Below are positions 10,286 to 21,099 of a DNA stretch of 64,000 nucleotides, piece after piece; within the stretch, counting starts at the first letter, position 1, and the number at the start of each line of letters is the position of its first letter. The stretch covers positions 43,504,001-43,568,000 of the forward strand of contig CP142456.1 of NCBI GenBank assembly GCA_038049695.1, in the 5' to 3' direction. A program made the position numbers and the translations under genes. Below the pieces are notes generated by a model. That model saw only the letters and a list, made by a program, of their open reading frames with translations. It did no database searches and was not told where the DNA came from. The stretch comes from Cinnamomum chago. Its lineage: Eukaryota > Streptophyta > Magnoliopsida > Laurales > Lauraceae.

Positions 10286-11527
10286 TTACATAAAAAAAAG
10301 AAGGTTGGTTGTAATTTTTGTGGTAATCCGGGCCAGAGCGGGTACCTCTACCAACTTCAAGAGCTTCTGGGAAGGGTCTTCTTCTGGAAGATCAATCTCG
10401 GGATCAAGGGATTGATCCTTGTCATTTGCTGAAGGCGTTTCTGTAGCAGTATTGTCGTCTTCAGTGATCGCGTTGCATGGAGCATTTTCCGGGAACAAGT
10501 CCTGAACAACATCCAGCAACTTCTCTTCTTCGTTGAGTAGTTTATCGGTCCAGACATCGCCTATGAGGTCGGGTATCTAGGACCAGTTGACCGGATTTTC
10601 ATTGAAGAAGACTTCATTGGCAGGAGCTTCTTCGAAATGATCAACCGGAAAAGGTTTGAGTTCCGACGTCACAGTTTTTGGAGACGAAGGCTGAGAAGAT
10701 TATATCTCTGTGGAAGTCACATGAGGAGATGTAGTTTCAGGAGACATGCTACCAGATGTAGTCTGAGAATCTACGGCCTCGGCAGACGAAGCTTCTGAGG
10801 CATGATCATCTCGGACTATCGCATTGCAAGCAATGCACTGCTGAGATTCATACTCGTCTTCAGATGTGAGGGGATCATCAATCCAGCAGTTTTCTTCATT
10901 TTTCAGGGTTACCGGAGGAGATGTTTGTGAATCTTTCAGGATTTCTGGTTCCGGACGAAGCTCATCGATGTGATCTTGCTCCCGCTCTATGGCAAGACGT
11001 TGCAAGATTCTTGCATATTCTTCAAGATCGGGCATAGGGGCCAAATCTTCTTCGTCATCTGCTCCTTGTGGTTCATCAATGTTGGGTTCCAATGGAGCGC
11101 TTGCTTGTGCTGGATCATCAGTACTTTCTTGAACAGCTTCTTGATCTTCTTCATCATCAGATCAGGATCCTTGTAGCTGTAATGGGTTATACCAGATTAC
11201 TGGCAAAAGATGAGATTCGGGAATCCATTCCTCATCGGAGAGGTATTCTCCTGTTTCAAGGGATTCATCCCACTCATCGGTATCATTGGTAGTATTACTG
11301 GACTCGTACCCATCCATGGAGAATCCAATTACTAAGTTGCAAGAGTATGATGCCCCCTGCGTAGTTTCATTTCTGTAAGGAGGCGGCATGAAATCACCAA
11401 GGGTGAATTTTCTTACCACCTTTGAAGTTTTGGATTCTTTTGTTATCCCCAGCAAAGCAGTGGAAGAGGTCTCTGCTTTTTCAGGGACTTCTTGCCTTGA
11501 TTGAGCTTTCTCTTGCTGTTTGAGCAT
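10286..11527 (-). pseudogene. Acidic low-complexity spacer between gag and protease of the Tat element
   Basis: Three readings in one frame (11162-11527, 10700-11092 and 10286-10519) separated by stops. They are rich in Glu, Asp, Ser and Thr and have no recognised domain. Two short related blocks are visible: CNAIVRDDHASEASSAEA in the middle reading and CNAITEDDNTATETPSA in the last, suggesting an internal duplication. Position between the gag zinc-binding block and protease is consistent with a hypervariable polyprotein linker. Function unknown. Confidence 0.6.
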
Positions 11528-11587
11528 ACGGAGTTATCTCTTAGCTTTCCTTCGCTGTTGAGCGGTAGGCTTTGTTTTGATGATATC

Positions 11588-12969
11588 CTAATTTTCATCT
11601 TCTAGGAGATCAGAATGTACCCATATGGGTTGTCCGTCTGATGTTGGATAAGGAACCAACTCTTGGGACATCTGAGTCATTTTTATCACCTTGAAGGAAG
11701 TAATGATCTTCTCCTTTGGTGACTTGGAAGTTTGTCCATATGACACCATGTTGACGGAGGCAGACCCATAGTTTTTGTCAAAGGTGATGACTCCATTTTT
11801 CCACATCTCGTTGATCTTCTCTCTTACAACGAAGCATTGATTGAGAGGATGCGAGATCATCTAGTGGTATGGACAATATCGAGGATCATTGGTTTTGCCA
11901 GCATCTCCAGGTCTTTTGGGCTCACGTTAGGTGAGTTTACCATTTGCTAGAGAGGCTCAAAAATTTCTTCAACATCTTCATCAAACAGATATTTCTTCTC
12001 TACACGTTCTTTGAAGGCTTCAAAGAGTTCAGGTTTCTTACCTGCAATTTTATTTTCAGCTTTCTTTGGCTGTTGAGGAGCTGACTTGGTTTGTACATTA
12101 AGAACCTCCTTTTTCTTTAATTTTGAGGTCGTAATGGCTGTCGGCTCTTTCTTTGATGATTTCTGACTGTTGAGGTCTTTGATCACCGTTTCAGCCTCCA
12201 TTGCTGCTTCTAGGAGTTCTCCTAGGTTTTATGATTTGTTGCTGATAATCATGGAATGGATCCTTGCTCTCATGTTGTTACGACAGATGTCGACCAACGA
12301 CGCTTGTGGCAGTACATCCGAGCACTTGTATGCCATTGCCTTCCACTTGTGAATGAAGTTGTATGTTGACTCATTCTCTCCCTGTTTTAGGCTGCATAAC
12401 TGTGCCATACTAATAGGGTGATCTTTACCTTTGAAGTGGACCAGGAAGCGTGTCTCCAGCATGGCCCAGTTTTGGATGGAGTCCTCCGACAGAGTGGAGT
12501 ACCAATCGAAGGCCGTACCTTTTAGGGTACTTGCAAAGAGACGGATCTTGAAGGCGTCTTGATCCGCAATAGCTCCCGTCAGGATCTTGAAGTGGATGAC
12601 GTGCTGTCTGGCTGAACCTTTCCCCGTATATGTCTGGAGAGTAGGTTGTTTGAATTTTGCACGGAACGGAACCGAGTCCATCCATATGGGATATGGTGGC
12701 TTGATCCCATGTTCCTTCAGTGTATCCTTTTCTTTTGTTTTGGTGAGGATATCGTCAACGTCCTTTTTAGTAAGGGCGCGTGACTCATTCTTTTCCCCGT
12801 CATCTTGATGACTCGGAGGAGTTTCATTGTTTGGCGGACACTGGAAAGTGAGGAGGAGGTTTTCCATCAAAGCCTCAATTCTCTGTTGTCCTTGCTCCAA
12901 CTGATGGATGCGTGCTGCTACGTCATCATGCAGTGGAGGTTTCTCAGCATTTGTAACCAGGACGTTCAT
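11588..12969 (-). pseudogene. gag: Tat gag, broken
   Basis: Gag forms the virus-like particle. The 246-residue reading 12229-12969 opens with a coiled coil (HQLEQGQQRIEALMENLLL) and contains the retrotransposon-gag core: a PYPIWMDSVPF lead-in, LKGTAFDWYSTL and FNFIHKW-like YNFIHKWKAMAYKC. One stop near 12226 separates it from the same-frame continuation 11947-12201. A frameshift follows, then a CCHC/HC-like zinc-binding block YCPYH...SHPLNQC around 11840-11880. ATG at 12967-12969 is the likely start because the upstream ORF ends shortly before it. Tat affiliation is supported by the adjoining pol. Confidence 0.8.
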
Positions 12970-13016
12970 CCTTCGAGAGTCGAATGAGGATATCGTCTTG
13001 GTGACTGATCTGGAGC

Positions 13017-13970
13017 TTATTCTTTTGAATGAAGAGTCGGAGGAATGGTTACTCCGATGTCCTTAGGTTGAAGGAGCGGGAGAATCCTCTTGATATCTTC
13101 CCGTCCGGGAGACTCTGCGAGTCGCCGGTTGTCTGACATGAATTTTGGTTGCTGACTTTTGGCGTCTTCTGGTTTTGCCAACCATATAGAAAGCAACAAC
13201 TTGGTTGGGTCTTTCTTTTTCGACCCATTTTTAGAGACCTGAACGGTAGAATGTTGAGTTCTTTGCTTCTCTAGTCTCTTTTGTTGATACGTCGCGTTAC
13301 GACGCATACGACGAGCAATTTGAGCTTCACTCAGCTCTGCTTGTGCCCTAGCAATGAAGGATGTAGTCCCCCATGCGCAACAGCCGAGCTTGTCTTCTTT
13401 GAAGTTAGGCATGGATAGGATTTGGACGCGTTCCTTTGCCTGTCGCAATGAAGCTTAGAATTTTGCAAGTTTGGCCCCTGTTGAGATGAAGGGTCGACTA
13501 TCGGGAGTGTAGGCCTTAGTAAGTTCTTGCGGTGGCCTGGTGATGCATGACTTGATTTTGGGCTTGTAGGAGCAACCCGGCTCATGCTAAGTTGATTTTT
13601 TTGTTTGGTGGAGGGTAGGTTTCTCTTCTTTCACGTGAGAGAGAGGGTAGAACCGGTTCTCCTTAAGAGGGGTCAGGTACGCTGGCTTTGTAGATATTTG
13701 AGACCTCCTTTGTTTTGGGGAAGGTCTTGGGGACCAAGTCTTATGCCAGACTTGGTTTTTTGCTGGTTGAGGCTTCGTGGGAGTGTAACAGGCTTTAGGA
13801 TTTTTTATTGTTGCCCTTGGTGTCGGAGCAGCGACATGTTCAGGGGCAGTTTTCTGCTTATTGGCAGGTGCAATTTCTTCTACGGGGAGTGGGAATGGTC
13901 CGAACGACCCTAAGACGATGGTCCGAGGAGTAGAGGTCGACCCGGTTTGAACAAAGGAGGTCTCAAACAT
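13017..13970 (-). pseudogene. Upstream ORF of the Tat element (ORF1-like), broken
   Basis: Readings 13587-13970, 13331-13585 and 13017-13448 together give a basic, Pro- and Lys-rich product followed by an Arg/Gln-rich helical stretch (RRMRRNATYQQKRLEKQRT). It lies directly upstream of gag, where Ogre and other Tat elements have an additional ORF of unknown function. I recognise no domain. The three readings are in two frames, so at least two frameshifts are present. The first 300 bases lie inside a 44-bp inverted repeat. Confidence 0.5.
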
Positions 13971-13993
13971 CTACAAAGCCAGCGTACCTGACC
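13671..13993. repeat. 44-bp inverted repeat with a 235-bp loop
   Basis: The left arm at 13671-13714 (starts GGTCAGGTACGC) and right arm at 13950-13993 (ends GCGTACCTGACC) are reverse complements with one mismatch over 44 bases. The arms enclose 235 bases of the Tat upstream ORF. A transcript from either strand could form a long hairpin. No target duplication or transposase is associated with the arms. Confidence 0.9.
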
Positions 13994-15000
13994 TCTTCGA
14001 ACTTGAGAAGCTTTGATCCTCTCCTCTTCGAACTTGATAGCTCACAGAAATGTTTGCAGCTATTGTTCTTATCGGGGAATGGGCCATCTTTTCTCTTTGA
14101 TGAGTCCAATAGGGATCTTTAAAAAAATAAAAAACTTTTTCAATTTTTTTTTTCTTTTTTGGTTTCAGATTTGAGAAACTTTGGTTTCTTCCTTTTCGGG
14201 TTTAGTGCTCGCAGAAATGTTTAAGCCTTTATTCGAATTGGAACACCATTCGCTCTCTTTGATGGGTACATTAGAAATCTCAAAAGAAAAAAAAACAGTT
14301 CAAAACCCACTATGGTTGTACCAATTGCGTTCTTTGACTAAAGTGGATCTAAGAAAAGCCTTGTCCAGAGTGTGGAGGCAGCTAGACTGTTCGAGGCAAG
14401 GGACCTTTAAACGGGTTCATTAAGTAACCCTACCCTTACATGGGGGCTGATCTATCTACTAAGGTTTCATAAGATAGAATTGGAGACCTATGTCCTCAAA
14501 AGAAAAAAAAACTTCAAAAATAAAAAAAAAACATTTTCAAAAAAATTTTCAAAGAAAAAACCCTTTCAAAAAAAAAACTTTTGAGTTCAGATCTGAGAAA
14601 TCCTGGCCCTTTCCTTTTCGGATTTAGTGCTTGCAGAAATGTTTGAGCCTTTATTCGGATTGGAACACCATTTGTTCTCTTTGATGAATTCAGTTTTGAT
14701 CATTAAAAAAAAACCTCCATCATTTTGAATTCAGATTTGAGAAATCTTGGTTCTCTCCTATTCGGATTTAGCGCTCGTAGAAATGTTTGAGCCTCTGTTC
14801 GGATTGGAACACCACTTGCTCTCTTTGACGGATTCAATCTTGACCTTTCGAAAAAAAAAAAACTTCCGTCACTTTTGGATTCAGATTCGAGAAATTCTGG
14901 TTCTTTTTTTTTCGGACTAAGTGCTCGTAGAAATGTTTGAGCCTTGTTCGGATTGGAATACCATTTGCCCTCCTTTATGAATCCAATCTTGACTTTTCAA
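13994..15000. repeat. Diverged tandem repeat of about 150 bp in the Tat leader
   Basis: About five related blocks share 'AGAAATCTTGGTTC', 'TTTCGGATTTAGTGCTCG' and 'AGAAATGTTTGAGCC', then 'CGGATTGGAACACCA' and an A-rich tail. They are centred near 14050, 14210, 14630, 14780 and 14930. A separate 300-base stretch (about 14300-14570) holds no repeat unit and several A runs. The block lies upstream of the Tat ORFs, so it is probably leader sequence. No gene is seen. Confidence 0.65.
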
Positions 15001-15590
15001 AATCCCATCTTGTGTCCTTTCCAAGGATGTGATTTGCAACATTTGTGCCTAGCAATGCTAGTACGCCCTTTTGGATCTACCGTATTTGCGACCGACACAT
15101 TTGTATCTCCAACCTTATATCATCTTACCTCGAGTGAGCCTTGCTTCTCAGTAATTTGAATTAAGGTTCACAATTGCTTCTAGCAGTCATTGGAACGCTC
15201 GCCCTGAGCCTACCATACTTTCATTTAGAACATGATAGAAAAGTAAGAAAAGGGATCTGACTTCTTAGGAGATTGTGGGGACTCGTTCAGATCGACGGTC
15301 GCAAGTCATGTATGGACTTCGCCGTCGTCCTTCAGATGAGAACGTTGATGCTTTGATTCCTTGGTTTGGCTTGGACCTCAGTTTTTTAGAGGATAAAGAC
15401 CAAGGAGAGGTCCTATATCCAATGAAAATCTGAGTAAATGGGTTGAAGAGCCACGTTTAGGCCATGTTGGATAGAAGGAAAGAGGAGACCTTGGGGGGCT
15501 GGCCCCCCAAGGGACTTCGATCACCTTGTAGTGTTTCAGCCATAGAGTAGTAAGATTTCTTCAGAGTTTTTCTTCCTTGCTTGTGAGTAT
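15001..15590. other. Non-coding stretch between Tat leader repeats and promoter-like region
   Basis: About 590 bases without a gene. It includes GGGGGGCTGGCCCCCC-type inverted symmetry at about 15493-15509 and probably spans the boundary between LTR and leader, which I could not place. Confidence 0.4.
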
Positions 15591-15593
15591 GGA

Positions 15594-15617
15594 TCTCTCT
15601 CTCTCTCTCTCTCTCTG
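15594..15617. repeat. (CT)n microsatellite
   Basis: An uninterrupted CT run followed by imperfect CT/GT sequence to about 15662. On the minus strand it lies just downstream of the TATA box at 15691-15698, so it would be in the transcribed leader as a GA run. Confidence 0.9.
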
Positions 15618-15687
15618 TGTCTGCGTATCTCTCTCTATCCTTGTGTATATGTCCGTCTCTCTGTTTTTTTTATCTCTTGGAATGACA

Positions 15688-15698
15688 CCCTTTTTATA
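15688..15698 (-). promoter_or_regulatory. TATA box of the minus-strand Tat LTR
   Basis: The minus strand reads TATAAAAAGGG, preceded by GAGCC. It points towards the Tat genes to the left and is followed by a GA-rich stretch. The U3 region would then be 15700-16520, which contains no ORF. Strength of the call rests on motif and orientation only. Confidence 0.5.
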
Positions 15699-15699
15699 G

Positions 15700-16520
15700 G
15701 CTCTTGGTGGCCATGGGGTAATTTATGGGATTGATGGCCCATGATGAGGGAATTGATGGCATTGATGCTCTATGATGGGAGGAGTTACAAGTTTTAATTC
15801 TTGATTTTGTAACACCTTTTTCTTGGCTTGTGATTGGCCAGTGGAGAAAGAGGGCATTTAATCACCCTTAATCTCCATGATGAGGGGAGTTTCAAGGTTT
15901 GAATGCCATGATTACTTGGATTTGAAACTCCCATTTGCTTGATTTTGATTGGGCCGTCCAAAATAATGAGTTAATGACCGTATTAAGTTGTCATAAAATG
16001 AGTCAATTAACAACATTAAGTGGTCGCCAGGGCATTTGAAGAGTCGCGGGCCGTGCCGCGTCTTTTGGAATTCTTCTTGTGATGATCACGGAAGGATCCG
16101 CATTTTGTTTGATGTCGGACGGCGATGCAACTTCAGACATTGGTTGATACCAGCAGGCCGGTGACATCAGTCTTGTCAATTTCTCGATCGGTCGGACATA
16201 AAGTGTACTTTCTTGGTCAACCGGTTGCTGATCTTGGAGTTATCAATGATGATCTATTGCTCTTAATGGCGGATCCGAAATGTTGATGAAGATCAGTCGA
16301 TTTCGAGCATAAAAAATCAGATTTTTAGAAAACCACAGGGGCTGGAACTCTCGAAACGCGGAAAGGGGCCACCCGGCGACAAATCCGGCGACCATGGGGA
16401 TTGTTCCCCTTCCGGTGGCCGTTTTTTGGTCTTTTTCGATGCTTTTTCCTCCTGTATTTTTCTTGACATTTCTTCTCATTTATTGGCTTGATTCTCCTGA
16501 AGAAAACCTGACGAGAGGCC
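15700..16520 (-). other. Probable U3 part of the Tat 5' LTR
   Basis: About 820 non-coding bases with repeated ATGATGGGAGG-like blocks (about 15715-15935) upstream of the minus-strand TATA box. The right end is cut by the family D segment that begins TGTAGACACC at 16521. ORFs on the minus strand here (16243-16561) are not supported by any motif. Confidence 0.4.
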
Positions 16521-16899
16521 TGTAGACACCTCATTTGGCCCCCTATGATAGCCTTAAACACTTATCATATATAATGATGCCCCCATTCCACCCATAATTG
16601 AATGGTTAATGGCATAATTCAGATTAATTAATGACGATGAAGATGCTTGTTGATAATTTTAGACTTAGTTCGACGATTCACGATAAAGATGCTTGTGAGA
16701 GAAAATGCCAAATCACGTTGAGATCCCGAGTTCAACCCACTACTCATACAAGGAATGGAATACGACGCTACCCAAGCCCCTTCCAGACTACATAGAACAT
16801 ACTCTGGTTGTTCCTAAAGAGATTACACTTAGTTTGCCTAAGTACGTTATGATTAGCATGAATTAGGAGGTTAGAATCATTGATCCAAGTATCCCTTCC

Positions 16900-17380
16900 T
16901 TTTCTTGACCTATGACCATTAGGTTGTATGGACCAAAATATCCTACGTTCCGAGAGCTTTCCGACGATATATAGAACGTCCAAATCGGACAAACGGATCA
17001 AAAGATATGGCCCTCAGAAGACTACCCTAACGGCCCCACTAGAAACACACCTGGGTGCCACTACAGGTGCACCCATGTCCCCAGGCACCTTGAAAATCAC
17101 ATAGGTGCCCCCCATAGGTGTACCCAAGCCCAGTTTCCGTTGTTTTAGTCCAAATTCAATCCGAAAACAACCCGAACCAAACCCTAGATCAACTTAACCC
17201 CAAAAAAGGACCTAGGGGCACTTGTGTGTGCGCCCAAGTCCCTACCTTTTCCCGACCTCATTATGATGTATGGACTAATAGATTCTACATTTTGAGAGCT
17301 TTCCAACGATATGTAGAACGTCCAATTCTGACAAACGGTCCAAGAGATATGACAATCGAAAGACTACACAAGTGGTCCCA
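16900..17380. repeat. Direct repeat of about 340 bp period in family D U3
   Basis: A block containing GCTTTCCAACGATATGTAGA, AACGTCCAA, GACAAACGG and AGATATG occurs at about 16958-17025 and again at about 17298-17365, each followed by palindromic CCCAAGT motifs. Confidence 0.7.
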
Positions 17381-17900
17381 CACCAGGGACACACTTGGGC
17401 GCCAATATAAGTGCGCCCAAGTCCCAAACTGCACTTGGGGGCACACACAGGTGTGCCCAGGTCCCAAGGTCACACTTGGGCACACACACACGTGCGTCCA
17501 TGTCCTTGGTTGCCCTAGAAAGCACTTTAGTGCATATTTAGGTTGGTTCCGCTCCACTCTTCATAGTTCCGACCCAATATCAATCCGAAAACAATCCAAA
17601 ACCAAACCCCGAGCCCATTCGACCCGAAAGAAAACATGGGCACACCTTTGTGTGCGCCCAAGTCCTAAAAATCCACTTGGGTGCCCCCACAAGTGCGCCT
17701 AAGTCCAGTTTCCTCTGTTTCGGTTCGAATTTGATCCGAAAATAGTCCGAAACCGAACCCTAAGCCCACTTAGCCCCAAAACAAGACATGGGCGCACTTG
17801 TGTGTGTGCCCAAGTCCCGAAACAAAACATGGGCGTACTTGTGTGTGCGCCCAAGTCCCCAGACCCACATGGGCACACCTATGTGTGCGTCCAAGTTCCC
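17040..17900. repeat. Upstream cluster of about 11 imperfect palindromes (CTTGGGCGC...GCGCCCAAG)
   Basis: Each unit is about 32 bases: an ACTTGGGCGCAC arm, a loop of about 6-10 bases, and GTGCGCCCAAGTCC. Copies occur from about 17050 to 17895, ending about 90 bases before the TATA box at 17988. Many mismatches are C/T or G/A at CpG positions. Units are spaced irregularly, so this is not a simple tandem array. Confidence 0.85.
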
Positions 17901-17987
17901 GAAACCCTAAATCCACCTTGGTTTGCGTGAAACTTCTAGATGCTCGTGCAAACAGCATCCCTAACCCCTTCTCCACGAGAAAACCCT

Positions 17988-17996
17988 TATAAAAGG
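17988..17996 (+). promoter_or_regulatory. TATA box of family D LTR
   Basis: TATAAAAGG in a GC-containing context, followed by a purine-rich AGAAGAGAAAAAC leader (about 18013-18125). It is the best TATA match in the segment and lies just downstream of the palindrome cluster. Confidence 0.6.
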
Positions 17997-19289
17997 ATCT
18001 CTTATGCCATTTACAAAAAGAGGCCACCAAAAAAGAAGAGAAAAACTAGAAGAAAAGAGAGAAAAAGAGAGTAGCCACCATAACCAAAAGAGAGAGCTTT
18101 AGATCTAGAAGGAAGGAGAAGAAGATGCCTTCTGCTTTTCAAGATAAGCAATGGAAAAAGCTTCCAAAATCCATGGATTTGCGCAAAAGCGTCGATCTAG
18201 GACTTGAAGGAAACAACTCAAACCAGTATTTCTAGATTAGGTTCTCTTCAATTGATATTCAACATCATTAATGCTTAGAAATATGCTTAGGATCATGCAT
18301 GCATTGTAGATTTGCATTAATAGGAGTGCTTTTCAGTAGATCTAACATTTAGTAGTCATCTATCATTAGTAACATGCTTAGGATCATTCCTACTCTGTAG
18401 ATTTGCATTATTTTTAGCATTCTGAACTGGTAGACTTTGCATCCATCTCGTCTTTATTAAGGAAAATCCGGAAAAAAAGGTGCAACAGAACACTTGGGCA
18501 CAACTGTGGGTGCGCCCAAGTGTCTGCGTTGGGTTTCAACCCCGATTTTCATATAAAAAGTATTTTATTTCTTAGATCCAAATTCGTTTTCATACATATT
18601 CATATCGGGACTTTCGGAAATGTAATTTTGCATTCCAAATCGCACGAAAAGTATTGAGAAAAGAAACAAAAGAGGAAGAAAGGTGCAGGAAAACACTTGG
18701 GCGCAACTGTGTGTGTGCCCAAGTTTCTGGATAGGGCTTTGGCCCCGATTTCCCATTTCGCGTGCATTTTGGTTCTTAGATCCGAGTCTATCTTCATATA
18801 CATTGATATCAAAGCCTTCGGATCCACAAAAAGCATTGAAAGAATCAAAGGAATACCAAAATATATTACTAAGAGGTAAAGAAAAAAAAAGACAGTGTAC
18901 TTGGGCGCCACTGTGGGTGCACCCAAGTCCTTGCCGAAGAGGTTCGCCTCTTAGACTTTGGTCCTCGTGTCATTACTCTCAAATCCGAAGGTTGTTATAT
19001 CAATAATTCATATTAAGACCTTATATTTAGTCACAAAGTGTCGAAAATCGAATTGGAATATCGCTGAAAATTGCAAGTGCATCACAACCCACACAGGAGA
19101 CACAGTGGCGCCCAAGTAGTGTAGAGGCACTTGGGTGCCCCTGTGTGTGCGCCCAAGTCCCCAATTTGTCTTTCGGCCCGCATTTTCCACATCTTGCATT
19201 TCATTTAAATCATTGTTGAACTTCTGTGATGATTATAGTTGATTATTGAATTTCTAGATTTCGAATTATTGAATCATCACACTTTAAGT

Positions 19290-19620
19290 TAGGTTACATT
19301 AATATTGCATAAAAAACCAAAAAAATCAGAAAATCATAAAACACTTCCCTTCTCATCTTGCTCTTTAGTAATTAAAGAAGAGAACAAAAAAATTAAAAGA
19401 AATAGAAAAGTCCACAAAGAAGAAAAACAATAGACATTAAGTAGATCATCATAATTTGCTCTTTAGATTAGATTGCATTGCTATTGCATAAAAACACCAA
19501 AAAAATCATAAAACCATAAAACTCTTCCCTTCTCATCTTACTCTTTAGTAATTAGAGAAGAGAACAAAAAAAAAGATTAAAAGAAATAGAAACATCCAAA
19601 AAAAGAGTAGATAGTAAGTA
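19290..19620. repeat. Tandem duplication of about 175 bp
   Basis: Two consecutive copies of an A-rich block containing 'CTTCCCTTCTCATCTT', 'CTCTTTAGTAATTA' and 'AGAAGAGAACAAAAAAA'. They begin near 19300 and 19480 and differ by a few substitutions and A-run length changes. Confidence 0.75.
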
Positions 19621-19639
19621 GATAAACCTAGGTTATTGT

Positions 19640-20150
19640 ATTTGCGCCTAAGCAAATTAATACGCTAAAAAATAATACTTAATCAAAACACCTAATTTAA
19701 CCTTAATTAAAAACATCCAATTAAAACACCTAAATCAATTTTAATTAAAACCATTGACCTGAATCCTAATTTCCAAAACCTAATTAATTAAACTCTAATA
19801 AAACATCTTAATTAAAATCCTTAATCAACAACCTTTAAACAAACCTTTAAATCAATCCCTAACAAACAAAACCCTAGTCAACAATCCCTAATTAACGAAA
19901 CTATAATCAAATCCTAATTAATAAACCTTAATCACTCAAAGATCCAATTAAAATGTCAATTAATAAATTCAAACAACAAACCTTTAATTCAAGCCTTAAT
20001 TTACAAAGTCAAATTAATAAAATCACAACCTGAACTTCAAACTCAAATCAGACTTTAATTCAAACCTTAACCAACACCACTATAATTGACAACCCCCACC
20101 TAAATTCAAACTTTAAGACCCTAGCCACCAATCCCTGATTAAGACCCTAG
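19640..20150. other. G-depleted AT-rich tract
   Basis: About 500 bases made of degenerate CCTAATTAA, CCTTAATTAAAA and AACCCTAA-like words, with very few G on the plus strand. No gene. It resembles degenerated plant telomere words only loosely and shows no regular seven-base period. Confidence 0.6.
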
Positions 20151-21099
20151 TCAAGATCTAATTAAAGACAATAAGACTAAGCCAAATCTAGAGAATAGAG
20201 ACATTCCCCAACCGAGATATGAATCCGACTTAGAAACACCCTAGAATCAAACGAACCAGCAGCTCTACAACAGGCAGACACTTGGGCGCCCCTACAGGTA
20301 CACCCAAGTCGCCCCAGAAACCTAGACGCACACACAAGTGCGCCCAAGTCGCCCCATAAACCTGGGCGCGCACACAAGTGCGCCCAACTCCTTGTTCCAA
20401 TCCCGAAGCGCATTTCGGTTGCGTTTCAACTCCCGAACACAAACCACTGCCACATTTAAGGTTTATAAACTTATAACCAGCCCGGGATATATAATTATTG
20501 ACATAGATCACCTGAAACTCCAAGCTTAAGTGAACAAAATCCCAAAAAGAACCAAAACACACAAACTAGATAAAACATAGGCGCAACCACAAGTGCGCCC
20601 AAGTTCATCTCCATTCCCTGAGACCACCGAATCCCAATTTACTTCCAACCTTGACCTCAATCAACACCTCAGAATCCTTACCGAACCGTCAACAACCCAG
20701 AAATTAAAGATTTAGTTAACTTAAACCCATCCGGAACCTCGAACCAAAGTCGGATGGGTGAAGAACATCATGGCACCACTTGGGCGCCCATACAGGTGTG
20801 CCCAAGTTCATAGGAACACCTAGGGCACACCAGGTTTCCTGTCTAGCCCAAGTTGTGAATCTTGGTTACATTTCGAGTTCCGGACTTAAGTCATTAACAT
20901 AAAAATCGATCCAGAACCTAAAACAACATCAAAATAGAGACTTGCATCAAATATAAACCATACAAACTCCAAAGATCAAGTCGATTCATCACCACCAGCC
21001 AAGCCACAAGAGACCTGGCTCTTGGGCGCCACTGTCTGGGCGCCCAAGTCACCAGAGTGACTTAGGCGCAGCTATAAGTGCGCCCAAGTTCTCCGTCAG

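Larger units (their letters stand above)
1..16520 (-). mobile_element. Degenerate Ty3/gypsy Tat-lineage LTR retrotransposon (right part of a larger element)
   Basis: The minus strand reads, in order: upstream ORF, gag, acidic spacer, aspartic protease, G-patch, reverse transcriptase, Ty3-type RNase H, archaeal-type RNase H and integrase with a GPF module. Protease before RT and integrase last is the Ty3/gypsy order, and a second archaeal-type RNase H is the established mark of the Tat lineage. Every domain is broken by stops or frameshifts and a solo LTR splits RNase H. The 3' LTR is left of the window. The 5' LTR is probably represented by about 15240-16520, where a minus-strand TATA box lies, but I could not place its exact ends or primer site. 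Confidence 0.8.
18485..21090. repeat. Downstream palindromes of the same type, about 11 copies
   Basis: Copies at about 18491, 18693, 18899, 19097-19160, 20279, 20328, 20362, 20577, 20777, 21016 and 21060. They have the same CTTGGGCGC...GCGCCCAAG design as the upstream cluster but are spread through the region that would be transcribed from the TATA box, where each could form an RNA hairpin. Confidence 0.8.

Noticed and set aside
15283..15300. TGTGGGGACTCG resembling the region just after a plant Ty3 primer site
   Set aside because: Orientation is opposite to the Tat element, and no TGG primer core or LTR end adjoins it.
17118..17702. 194-residue plus-strand ORF in family D
   Set aside because: Its sequence is a translation of the palindromic repeats (recurring CVCAQV and HTQVCP-like words). 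No domain and the same words appear on the other strand.
19640..20150. Telomere-like AAACCCTAA words
   Set aside because: They occur singly with no seven-base periodicity, so no interstitial telomere repeat is supported.
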